From: CALBJU01 sp965247125
GTDB taxonomy: Bacteria; Bacteroidota; Rhodothermia; Rhodothermales; UBA10348
DNA length: 64,000 bases
Reading direction: 5' to 3'
Assembly: GCA_965247125.1 (NCBI GenBank)
Contig: CBDFGO010000002.1
Location: forward strand, 620,001-684,000
The position numbers were made by a program, and so were the translations under genes. Positions 32,542-40,991 of this stretch are shown in pieces. Within the stretch, counting starts at the first letter, position 1. Each line of letters starts with the position of its first letter. The notes beneath the pieces are model-generated. The model saw only the letters and a program-made list of their open reading frames with translations. It was not told the DNA's origin and did not search any database.

Positions 32542-32903
32542 GCCGGGGGCAAAGTGGGCGCAGAGCACGTGTTAAGATGATCCGTATCCTTTATTTAGGG
32601 CCAACTACTCTCGAATGTCAACTCACACCGAGACTATTGGACCGCGAGTTTCAAGGTCTGTAAATTACGGACAAAATGTCCTGGCAACAGCACCAACAGC
32701 CTGTCGCGACGGTCAAAATACGGTGAAGCCCACCACTGATCAATCAGTGTGCATAAATGCTGATGTTGGTTTTGCGCGAGCCGCTTCCTGAAGCAGACCG
32801 GGCTCAGGAATGAACGATTCGGCAACTGTCTCGAATCTGAATAGTCCACTCATCGTATCATAATAAAGGTCAATTCCATCGGTACCTGACGCATCGAGCA
32901 CGT
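32542..32903. other. Divergent promoter region between carA and the TonB-family gene
   Basis: About 360 bases without a supported gene; a 71-codon minus-strand frame here has no recognisable features. It must hold the promoters of carAB (minus) and of the TonB-family gene (plus). No clear operator was recognised. Confidence 0.5.
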
Positions 32904-33587
32904 TTGAACAAGTTCGAAAAAAATACGAGACGCAGAAAAGGCTATCTGCTGCACATAATGGCGGCGTTGGCTGTCAGCCTTCTGATCGTCAATGGCGCGT
33001 TCATGTTCTGGCCTGATGTCGAAAATTCGAATGAAGGCCTTGTTTTCGACGTGCGTGGGCAGGAAGTAATCCAGGCTGAAGAAATCTTGCAAACCAGGCA
33101 GGAACAGAGGAAACCACCCCCTCCGGTTCCGGCTCCTCCTGTGGTTATGCCCGACGATGTGGTTCTGGACGACATTGAGCTCGAAATTTCAGATACGTCG
33201 CTGATTCTGGAAGAGGCGGGAAACGATATCGAGGTGGTCGAAGGCACTCCCATTGGTAACAGCACAGCAGCCCGGGCAGACAGAGGCCCCTCACCTGTTC
33301 GCATCGTCACCCCGATTTACACCCGCGACGCCAAGCGACGAAATATCAGGGCGGAAATCGTTTTAGAAGTGCTTGTAAATGAAAGGGGTCGCGTACTATC
33401 CACTCGGATTGTGGGGCGTTATTTACTGAGCAAAGATGGTGTTGAGAGAGAAGTCGTATCCGCGGTCGGGTACGGGCTAGAAGAATCTGCCATTACGGCC
33501 GCAAAAAGCCACACTTTTAGAGCAGCCTGGGAAAATGGCAAGAGGGTTCAGAGCTACACGACGTTGACGTTTAAATTCGGCTTCTGA
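32904..33587 (+). CDS. TonB-family energy-transducing protein
   Basis: A 227-residue protein with an N-terminal membrane helix (LLHIMAALAVSLLIVNGAFMF), a Pro-rich periplasmic linker (KPPPPVPAPPVVMP) and a C-terminal TonB-like domain (YTRDAKRRNIRAEIVLEVLV.., SAITAAKSHTFRAAWENGKRV). Such proteins transmit proton-motive energy to outer-membrane receptors. No exbB/exbD neighbours are present, so its partner is elsewhere. Confidence 0.8.
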   Translation: MNKFEKNTRRRKGYLLHIMAALAVSLLIVNGAFMFWPDVENSNEGLVFDVRGQEVIQAEEILQTRQEQRKPPPPVPAPPVVMPDDVVLDDIELEISDTSLILEEAGNDIEVVEGTPIGNSTAARADRGPSPVRIVTPIYTRDAKRRNIRAEIVLEVLVNERGRVLSTRIVGRYLLSKDGVEREVVSAVGYGLEESAITAAKSHTFRAAWENGKRVQSYTTLTFKFGF

Positions 33588-33597
33588 TTTCGTCCAT

Positions 33598-33963
33598 TCA
33601 GGCCGGGAACTGGTCGTCGAAAAAACCATCCCCGTAGACTTCCTTCACTTCAGCAATCTCGATTCGGTAGCCCGCGTACCACTCAGCATATCGACTTTTC
33701 GCCAATATGTGGATAGAATTTCCTCGAAACACCTCGAGGTCCTCCATCGATTTCCAGTAGTACACCACGGCCACATTCGCGTCATCATCCGACCACTCCT
33801 TCCGACCCAGGTATCCCTGACTCGCACGAGCAATTTGATCTATCTGATCGTTCAGAGAGTGGAAGGCTTCATCGTACGAGAGGCGCCTGAATATGAATGT
33901 GGCGGAGATCACACTGATATGAAATGTTATCCGACCCGGATTTTTGCCCGGAGTTTGATTCAA
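33598..33963 (-). CDS. Antibiotic biosynthesis monooxygenase (ABM) fold protein
   Basis: A 121-residue ferredoxin-like dimeric barrel protein: ISATFIFRRLS, GYLGRKEWSDDDANVAVVYYW, FRGNSIHILAKSRYAEWYAGYRIEI, as in small ABM-domain proteins. Substrate unknown; could be a heme-degrading or stress-related enzyme. Stands tail-to-tail with the TonB-family gene. Confidence 0.65.
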   Translation of the reverse strand: MNQTPGKNPGRITFHISVISATFIFRRLSYDEAFHSLNDQIDQIARASQGYLGRKEWSDDDANVAVVYYWKSMEDLEVFRGNSIHILAKSRYAEWYAGYRIEIAEVKEVYGDGFFDDQFPA

Positions 33964-34004
33964 TCATCAGAATGTAAATCATCCGGCGATGGAAATCGGA
34001 GACC

Positions 34005-34445
34005 TCAGTCCCCCATCGGATGAGACCGCCAGACGACATGTCGAATCATCCACTTGCAATCCAGTTTTTCGAGTTGGAAATAATCGATACCCCAATCGGC
34101 GGTAAGTTTGGCCGATGCGATCTTATCGAGCACATCCAGAACCACAATTTCTCTTGGAGTGCTGTCATCGATCCCCTGGCGATTATTCGAATTCCAATTC
34201 GCTGCCAGGTTTTTTAACTGCTCGAAATTCATAGGAGCCCCGCGATATTCCTGATTAGCTGACGAACGCCAGTGGCCGAATTTTACAAGATCCTTGCTGA
34301 CGGAACGTTCGATTCGCTCGGGCTCTGCCTGATACAGCCCCTCCAGATAATCTGTGACGGCATCGCGAACGCCATCTTCATCGGATTGTGCAAAAACAGG
34401 ACCGGAGAAGGCGAAAATCAGCAGCAGAAGGACGATGCGTTTCAT
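34005..34445 (-). CDS. Secreted NTF2-like (lumazine-binding-like) protein
   Basis: A 146-residue protein with a signal peptide (IVLLLLIFAFSGPVFA) and an NTF2-like cone fold (VRDAVTDYLEGLYQAEPERIERSV, then LDVLDKIASAKLTADWGIDYFQLEK and WMIRHVVW). Members often bind small hydrophobic ligands or are accessory domains; function unknown. Confidence 0.65.
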   Translation of the reverse strand: MKRIVLLLLIFAFSGPVFAQSDEDGVRDAVTDYLEGLYQAEPERIERSVSKDLVKFGHWRSSANQEYRGAPMNFEQLKNLAANWNSNNRQGIDDSTPREIVVLDVLDKIASAKLTADWGIDYFQLEKLDCKWMIRHVVWRSHPMGD

Positions 34446-34629
34446 AGGTCAGTACTTATTGGTTCAATCACGGTAATGGAAGGCTTGACGAGGCGAGCCC
34501 ATGAAAGTTGCTGCTTCATCGTGGCCAGTGCGGTTGGCCACCGTCGAGCTGTGACTTGATGGTCCACCAGCTGCGACCGGGTGCCGCGCATGTGCTTCTT
34601 CAACGCTTCGTTCCAACAGTCGATCGGAC

Positions 34630-35616
34630 TTACAATTCGTGTTTCTTCAGCCTTCTGTAGAGCGTCGCACGAGTAAGTCCAAGTTCGGATGCTGCGCCTG
34701 ACACATTGCCAAAATGTTTGCTCAATGCCGCATCGATGACCTGTTTTTCTACGGAATCGAGGTTCAGGGTGGTCAGTAAAACGTGGATATCGCTTTCTGA
34801 AGACCTTGAAAATTGGATATCCTCGGGCTGAATCGTTCCGGACTCCGTCATAATGACTGCTCGCTCCAGCATATGCATCAGTTCGCGGACGTTGCCGGGC
34901 CATTCATAGGACTCGAGCTTTTGTACGGCCTTTTCCGAAATTGACGCCACGAGTGGATTGTACTTGCTGGCGAACTGATCCCGGTAATGATTCGCCAGCA
35001 TTCCTATGTCTTCTACCCGCTCCCGAAGAGGAGGAAGAACCAGCTCTACTGTATTGATCCGGTAAAGAAGATCCGGTCGGAATCGTTTTTCAGCGACGGC
35101 CTGATGAACTGGTTGATTGGTCGCACAGATCAATCTGACGTCAATCGATACTCTCTCGTTGGAACCAATTTTCATGATTTGGCGCTGTTGCAGCACAGTG
35201 AGCAACTTTGCCTGCAAGCTCAACGGCAAATTCCCAATCTCGTCCAGAAACAGCGTTCCACCGCCTGCCGCTTCGAACTTACCCGTTCGATGTTCGTGCG
35301 CATCCGTGAAGGCTCCTTTCTTGTGGCCGAAAAGCTCACTTTCGAACAGCGTTTCAGTGAGTGCACCCATATCGACGGAATAGAAGTCCGAGCGCCTTCG
35401 CGGCGAAAGGGCATGAAGCGCACGAGCCACCAGCTCTTTTCCGGTGCCATTTTCTCCAAGAATGAGCACGTTTGCTTCGGTTACGGCTACTTTTTCAACC
35501 TGCTTCAGGACAAAGCGGAGCGCTTCCGATTTTCCGACGAATCCCAGGAAGGATGGGTCAATCTTCACCTGAGCCCGACGGGGCAACCCTGGTCTGTTTT
35601 GTCGATAAGCTATCAT
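34630..35616 (-). CDS. Sigma-54 activator (AAA+ and Fis HTH) without receiver domain
   Basis: A 328-residue transcription activator. AAA+ domain: Walker A GENGTGKE, the sigma-54-contacting loop as GAFTDA (usual GAFTGA), Walker B GGGTLFLDEIGN and WPGNVREL. C-terminal Fis-type helix-turn-helix (VSGAASELGLTRATLYRRL). The chosen ATG at 35616 leaves only a short N-terminus, so no sensor domain is encoded. It is a close paralogue of the protein at 40992-42356, and both flank the surface-protein locus. Confidence 0.85.
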   Translation of the reverse strand: MIAYRQNRPGLPRRAQVKIDPSFLGFVGKSEALRFVLKQVEKVAVTEANVLILGENGTGKELVARALHALSPRRRSDFYSVDMGALTETLFESELFGHKKGAFTDAHEHRTGKFEAAGGGTLFLDEIGNLPLSLQAKLLTVLQQRQIMKIGSNERVSIDVRLICATNQPVHQAVAEKRFRPDLLYRINTVELVLPPLRERVEDIGMLANHYRDQFASKYNPLVASISEKAVQKLESYEWPGNVRELMHMLERAVIMTESGTIQPEDIQFSRSSESDIHVLLTTLNLDSVEKQVIDAALSKHFGNVSGAASELGLTRATLYRRLKKHEL

Positions 35617-36218
35617 GATGGCGAAATTCGAAATACCAATACTTGTTGTCGCGCAATAAGTTATATACACCAAGCTTTTTTGCATGTGCCTAAAGTCACG
35701 AACTGTATGCAGTTCTGGTTGCACGGTATGTGCGCCGGATGTTCGATTCCGGACACTGCTATTTTCAAAAATGCACAGTCCGTTCCCTGACCCCCGCCTT
35801 TCCGCGCCAGAATCGCCTGATTGCCACAAACAACGTGTTTTGGCACGAATGTCGCAATCTCTCCCGTGTTGCACTCAAGTAGTTGCGCGCGACACATACT
35901 GAATTCAGGAGATCGAACGGTGCTCGTTCGCTTCGAGCACTTTTTTCTCCCGGAATCCAGCTAACGCCAGACTTGCTCAGATTCGAAACGGACCGCCTGA
36001 CACCTCCGGTTTTTCCAAAAACCATTCGGTCTGGATCTGAACATGTCAATCCTGTAGCTGACAGTACCGAATCGCCGGACAATGCCTAAACCGAATTGTC
36101 TCGTCAACAATGTGTGCTTTCTACGAAATGACACCGCACGAAATGACAGGGAGCATTCCCTGAATCTATCCACTCATGGAGGGCGCAAGTCGACCAATCG
36201 ATACAGACAAGATTTACC
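35617..36218. other. Intergenic region upstream of the surface-protein gene
   Basis: About 600 bases between the divergent sigma-54 activator and the 1119-aa gene. It holds the sigma-54-type promoter at 35841-35856. No protein gene was supported. A long 5' leader of about 350 nt is implied if that promoter is used. Confidence 0.6.
35841..35856 (+). promoter_or_regulatory. Sigma-54-dependent promoter
   Basis: TGGCACG-AATG-TCGCA matches the -24/-12 consensus TGGCACG-N4-TTGCA at 11 of 12 defined positions, with GG at 35842-35843 and GC at 35854-35855 separated by exactly 10 nt. It points to the surface-protein gene at 36219. Two sigma-54 activators flank the locus. Confidence 0.65.
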
Positions 36219-39200
36219 ATGCACTACTCTAGAACAATCAGTCTATTCATCGTGACCGCCGCTATCAGCTTCTTGAGCCTATCGGCTCAGGCGCAGAGCG
36301 TCGGCACCTGCGAGCAAGCCATTGGAGAATCCTATATGGACATCAACAATGTTCGCGCCCGCATCCTCAACAACGGTAACCTGTTTTGGCGAGGCAGCCC
36401 CCACGTATACAACATACCTAAGGGTGGCCCGTCGAACGCAATCTTCGCATCCGGTATATGGATGGGTGGTCAGGTAGCTGGCCAGCTTCGCCTTGCCGGA
36501 TCAACCTATGGTCCCTACGAATTCTGGGCCGGTCCACTGAACGACGACGGATCGCCTCCGTCAAATTGTTCCGTTTTTGACCGTGTCTACAAGGTTTCGA
36601 AGGAGGACATCGTGAGCTACGACGGAGCTGGAATTCCCACTCCCGATCTTCAAGACTGGCCAACCGGCCTGGGCGCTCCGACGCTCGACGCCAATGGTGA
36701 TCTCCTAGACATGGTTGGTCAGCCTCTGGTCAGCCGCGTAGATCGCGTGATCAACCTCGCAGCTGGCGAGCGCCCGGCCATTCTGGGCGACCAGATGCTC
36801 TGGTGGGTCATGAATGACCGAGGTAATCAGCACACCCGTACAGATACCCCAGCAATGGGCGTTGAAGTACACGGGTCGGCTTTTGCATTCAACACGGCAG
36901 GCGCCATTGGAAACACGACCTTCTACAAGTACCGCATCTTCTACAAGGGCACGGTGCCTCTGGAAGCTACCTACATGGGACTCTTCTCAGATCCAGATCT
37001 GGGTAATTTTGATGATGACTATGTTGGATCGGACACGACTCTCGGCCTCGGTTTTGTCTATAACGCTGATAACGATGACGAAGGGGGAGAAGGCTACGGC
37101 TCGGCTCCTCCGGCTGCTGGATACGACTTCTTCCAGGGGCCACTGGTCAACGACAACGGCATCGATGATAATGGCGATGGTCAGATTGATGAGGACGACG
37201 AGCGCCTTAAAATGACGTCGTTCACATTCTATAACAATGACGGAGGTGTACAGGGCGATCCTGGCAACGGTGCTGACATGTATAACTACATGTCGGGCCG
37301 CTGGAAAGACGGTCAGCGGATCACGTTGGGAGGAAGTGGACGAAATTTCTCCAATATTCCGACCTCGTTCATGTTTCCCGGCAACCCGCCTGCGTTCTGG
37401 TCAGAATTCAACTCAGACGGAATTGGCAGCGCGATTGCTCCTGCTGATCGCCGGTTTGTGATGGCAACGGGACCCTTCACCATTCAACCCGGCGACGAGC
37501 AGACGCTTGTATATGGTATCATCACGAGCTTTGGAGATGACAACCTGGATTCTGTGCGCCAGATGAAGGAAGATGACGCCCTTGCACAGGCCGTTTTCGA
37601 CATTGACTTCGCGCTTCCGTCTCCCCCAGCAGGCCCTCGTGTTTCTACGACAGTCGGTGACGGATCGGTACTCCTTCAGTGGGGCTACAAGCCAACGGAC
37701 AACAACTACCTCGATACGTACAATGTCATTGACCCCCTCCTTTCGGATGATGTCGCGGACAACGATTACATCTTCGAAGGCTACAATGTATTCCAGTACG
37801 AAAACAGCTCCGATCAACGAGGTAAGCTTATAGCCACGTACGACGTCGTGAACGGCATCACTCGCGTGATCGAGGGTCTGGATCTCACGTTCGTTACGGC
37901 AGAAGGAAATGATTCGGGATTGGCCCATTCGCATAGGGTGAGTGGTTTAATCAATTACACCAATTACACCTTCGGAGTCCAGGCTTACGCGTATAACGCG
38001 CCATCGGGACCGAGGGTGTACGCGGGTCCAATCTCGCGAGTCACCGTCACTCCTCAGAGAACTGATCTCGTTATCAGTGAAGCTGCCGTGGCTGCCGCAT
38101 TGACGCCTGAGTCTGACGTTGAGTCAGTCAAAGGCGAGAACATAGGTAACGGTAACGTGACTGTGAACGTGGTCAATCCGGCGGCCGTTACGGGTCACTC
38201 GTACAGCGTTGAGTTCTTTTCGCTCGAAACGGATGATCTTGGCAAACGAGTCGTGTCCGATGCTCACGAAGCTGAGCAAGATCTGGCCTCACGGGCACCA
38301 AAGTCTGGCTCGGCGTTGGTCACCACATACAACGTGATCAATTCCACAACCAGCGGGATGGTCTTTGACGGGACCGTAGCATATTCCGCTACTGGCGTGG
38401 TGGGCGCTGAGGGCAGCGATGTTGTCCAGGTGGACGGTCTCTCGCTGAACGTCACGGGTGCGCCTCTGGCGTTCCAGGACTTTCAGCTGGTCGCTAACGC
38501 GGCTGGCCCCGTAACAGGAACCGCGGGCGCAGCCGACTTCCGCAGCTTCCCGGTGAGTGGTGCTCGTCCTGGTGCCGACTCGCAGGTCAATAACGATGGC
38601 CAATGGTTCATCCATACCGGAGGAAACGGCTCGAGACCAACCATCAATGATTTCATTTCGCGTACCATGCGTCGTGGAATGGCCACGGCCGTGCCGTTCG
38701 ACTTCGAGCTCCGATTCACCGCTGGCGGCTCTCTGAATTACGACCGGTTCTTCTCCGGTGGTATTCTGGTCGGCGACGACGTACCGTTTGAGGTCTGGCA
38801 GACCGGAATCGCTACCCCTGACGACCCAAGCGACGATGTCCGGATGATACCGGCCATCATCGATTGGGAAGACGATGGTTGGGGCATGCGGGACATCGAC
38901 CACGAAGTCTCCGGTGGCGCCGACGATCCCCAGAGCGACTGGATCTACTGGTACCGTCCGACCGACATGACGCCGGGCACATCGGGCTACGACGCCTGGG
39001 CGGCTGCCGCTCTGGCTGGCGGAGACGCTGGCTCAGGCGGAGGCCACCTCAGCGATGGCTCCGACGAGGTCTTCTCTCGGATGGTTGTCGTCAACTGGAA
39101 CGGAGATACCTCGGCTACTGGCACTTTTGCGGACTACCTGCCTGAAACGGGCACGATCTTCCGGATTAGCACCACCAAGCCGAACCAGCCGGGCGATACG

Positions 39201-39578
39201 TTCGCGTTCTCGACCGATGGTCTAGGCGCTCGCGCTCGCACCGATGCTGAGGCCAGTGCCGCTATCGACGAAATCGGTATCACTCCCAACCCATACAAAG
39301 GCGCTTCGGCTTACGAAGTCAGCCAGCTGATTGATCAGGTTCGTTTCACGAACATGCCCGACGTAGCAACAATTCGCATCTTCACCGTCGCCGGTTCGCT
39401 TGTTCGGACCCTCGAGAAAAACAGTGCAAGCGCAAGCTTTGGCTGGGATCTCACGACAGAAGACAATCTGCCCATCGCAAGTGGTATGTACATCATCCAC
39501 GTCGATGCGGGAGCTCTTGGCGAGAAAGTGCTGAAGTTTGGTGTTGTCAAGAAACGTGTACAGCTAAACACATTCTAG
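36219..39578 (+). CDS. Large secreted surface protein with T9SS-type C-terminal domain
   Basis: A 1119-residue protein: signal peptide (SLFIVTAAISFLSLSAQAQ), a long beta-rich body with Asp/Asn-Gly-rich calcium-binding-like turns (for example NDNGIDDNGDGQIDEDDE near 315-330), a fibronectin type III-like part (about 470-610), and a C-terminal sorting-like domain (GITPNPYKGASAYE, ATIRIFTVAGSLVRTLEK, LPIASGMYIIHVDA). Such domains direct export by the type IX system. A PorV-like gene follows. Function of the body unknown; probably a major cell-surface or extracellular protein. Confidence 0.8.
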   Translation: MHYSRTISLFIVTAAISFLSLSAQAQSVGTCEQAIGESYMDINNVRARILNNGNLFWRGSPHVYNIPKGGPSNAIFASGIWMGGQVAGQLRLAGSTYGPYEFWAGPLNDDGSPPSNCSVFDRVYKVSKEDIVSYDGAGIPTPDLQDWPTGLGAPTLDANGDLLDMVGQPLVSRVDRVINLAAGERPAILGDQMLWWVMNDRGNQHTRTDTPAMGVEVHGSAFAFNTAGAIGNTTFYKYRIFYKGTVPLEATYMGLFSDPDLGNFDDDYVGSDTTLGLGFVYNADNDDEGGEGYGSAPPAAGYDFFQGPLVNDNGIDDNGDGQIDEDDERLKMTSFTFYNNDGGVQGDPGNGADMYNYMSGRWKDGQRITLGGSGRNFSNIPTSFMFPGNPPAFWSEFNSDGIGSAIAPADRRFVMATGPFTIQPGDEQTLVYGIITSFGDDNLDSVRQMKEDDALAQAVFDIDFALPSPPAGPRVSTTVGDGSVLLQWGYKPTDNNYLDTYNVIDPLLSDDVADNDYIFEGYNVFQYENSSDQRGKLIATYDVVNGITRVIEGLDLTFVTAEGNDSGLAHSHRVSGLINYTNYTFGVQAYAYNAPSGPRVYAGPISRVTVTPQRTDLVISEAAVAAALTPESDVESVKGENIGNGNVTVNVVNPAAVTGHSYSVEFFSLETDDLGKRVVSDAHEAEQDLASRAPKSGSALVTTYNVINSTTSGMVFDGTVAYSATGVVGAEGSDVVQVDGLSLNVTGAPLAFQDFQLVANAAGPVTGTAGAADFRSFPVSGARPGADSQVNNDGQWFIHTGGNGSRPTINDFISRTMRRGMATAVPFDFELRFTAGGSLNYDRFFSGGILVGDDVPFEVWQTGIATPDDPSDDVRMIPAIIDWEDDGWGMRDIDHEVSGGADDPQSDWIYWYRPTDMTPGTSGYDAWAAAALAGGDAGSGGGHLSDGSDEVFSRMVVVNWNGDTSATGTFADYLPETGTIFRISTTKPNQPGDTFAFSTDGLGARARTDAEASAAIDEIGITPNPYKGASAYEVSQLIDQVRFTNMPDVATIRIFTVAGSLVRTLEKNSASASFGWDLTTEDNLPIASGMYIIHVDAGALGEKVLKFGVVKKRVQLNTF

Positions 39579-39591
39579 TTGAACTGGGAAG

Positions 39592-39619
39592 CTGGATTCG
39601 GCCTTCGGGCCGAATCCAG
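39592..39619 (+). other. Intercistronic UUCG-capped hairpin
   Basis: CTGGATTCGGCC at 39592-39603 pairs perfectly with GGCCGAATCCAG at 39608-39619, closed by a TTCG tetraloop. No U-tract follows. Placed between the surface-protein stop and the porV-like gene, it could stabilise the upstream mRNA or lower downstream expression. Confidence 0.65.
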
Positions 39620-39678
39620 AACATCCCAACACTACACGAATCATGACGAACTTGATTTTTACAAGGAGGACTTTAGAT

Positions 39679-40722
39679 ATGAACAAGCTGTCCAGAATTT
39701 TTCTGAACGCACTCGTAGTGATTGCTCTTATGGGCATGAGTGTGCTGGACGCGAACGCAGGTGATGACAAACGTCGTGGTACGGCGGGTGCGTCACAATT
39801 ACTCGTGCCTGTAACGGCACGTTCTGCTTCGCTCGGCGCTTCGATGACGAGTGGTATGGCTGGCATGAACGGACTGGAGGCGATCTTCGCCAACCCGGCC
39901 GGTCTTGCATTGAACACAGGTACGGCTGCGATTTTCAGCCGTATGGATTACGTTGCCGGCATCGGTGTCAATTTCTTTGGGATTGCACAGAACTTCGGTA
40001 GCAATAACATCGCATTCACGGTTGCCTCGTGGGACTTTGGTGATATTCCGTTGCAGACGGAGCTTTCGCCAGAGATCAGCTCGGTGACCTACAATGCTAC
40101 CTTTATCACCGCAGGTCTGACGTACGCCCGTGTCTTCACGGATCGTATTTCTGCCGGTGTGACGGTCAAGGTGGTAAACGAATCGATTGACGATATCTCG
40201 GCAAGCGCCGTGGCCGTTGACATGGGCATGACCTACATCGTAGGGGAGTCCGGTCTGCGCCTCGGTGTTGCTCTGAAGAATATTGGTACGGAGATGAGCT
40301 ACAGCGGTGTAGGTCTCACGAACCAGATTCAGCTGCCTTCGCAGCCGGGCAATGCCACCAATAATGCTCTCGTCTTTGAGAGCGAAGGAGTTGAGCTTCC
40401 ATCATTGCTGAACTTTGGTGTGTCTTACACACGCCAGATGGCAGAGGGTGCTGTGGTTACGGTTCTCGGAAACTTCCGATCGAATTCGTTTGACCAGGAT
40501 GAGTACTCAGGTGGTGTAGAGCTGGGCCTCTTTGACATGGTCTACCTACGTGGTGGCATGGACATTATTGGAGACCAGGACCTCTCATTCTTTACGGGAG
40601 TCAACTTCGGCGCTGGTGTCGATCTCGATCTATCGGGCACGCGCCTGCAGATCGACTTCGCATCGCGGACGACTGACTTCTTCGATAACGTCAGTGTGAT
40701 CACAGTTGCTGTGAGCCTCTAA
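39679..40722 (+). CDS. porV: PorV/PorQ-family outer membrane protein
   Basis: A 347-residue protein with a signal peptide (NALVVIALMGMSVLDANA) and a beta-barrel typical of the PorV/PorQ group: the start AGASQLLVPVTARSASLGAS and MNGLEAIFANPAGLAL is diagnostic. PorV shuttles T9SS cargo to the attachment complex. AAGGAGG lies 9 nt upstream of the chosen ATG, the clearest ribosome site in the region. It forms an operon with the preceding T9SS-type surface protein, a sensible cargo-carrier pair. Paralogous members exist, so the exact name is tentative. Confidence 0.8.
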   Translation: MNKLSRIFLNALVVIALMGMSVLDANAGDDKRRGTAGASQLLVPVTARSASLGASMTSGMAGMNGLEAIFANPAGLALNTGTAAIFSRMDYVAGIGVNFFGIAQNFGSNNIAFTVASWDFGDIPLQTELSPEISSVTYNATFITAGLTYARVFTDRISAGVTVKVVNESIDDISASAVAVDMGMTYIVGESGLRLGVALKNIGTEMSYSGVGLTNQIQLPSQPGNATNNALVFESEGVELPSLLNFGVSYTRQMAEGAVVTVLGNFRSNSFDQDEYSGGVELGLFDMVYLRGGMDIIGDQDLSFFTGVNFGAGVDLDLSGTRLQIDFASRTTDFFDNVSVITVAVSL

Positions 40723-40893
40723 CGGACCTACTGCCCGGCTCCGTGAAGGAGCCGGGCGGGCTACAAGATTCTTCGACGACCTTCCGCATAGTCTACACTT
40801 CCGCTAAGTGAAAATTCGTGCATTTCGATCGTAGTCAGAGGGAGAAAAACTCGAAGATGGAGGGGGCGGAAGGACTGATCCGGTTCCTCAAAC

Positions 40894-40928
40894 AAAGCGG
40901 GGCGCGCCTAAAAGGCCCGCCCCGCTTT
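40894..40928. terminator. Bidirectional terminator between porV-like gene and sigma-54 activator
   Basis: AAAGCGGGGCG at 40894-40904 pairs perfectly with CGCCCCGCTTT at 40918-40928, a GC-rich 11-bp stem. T residues flank the stem on both strands only briefly, and both neighbouring genes end toward it. A second stem, GCCCGGCTCC/GGAGCCGGGC at 40733-40742/40748-40757, follows the porV-like stop. Confidence 0.65.
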
Positions 40929-40991
40929 GCTCCGAAGACAGCTGACAAGGTTTCTTGACTACAATAAATGCACCAATCCGTCGAATTGGAG

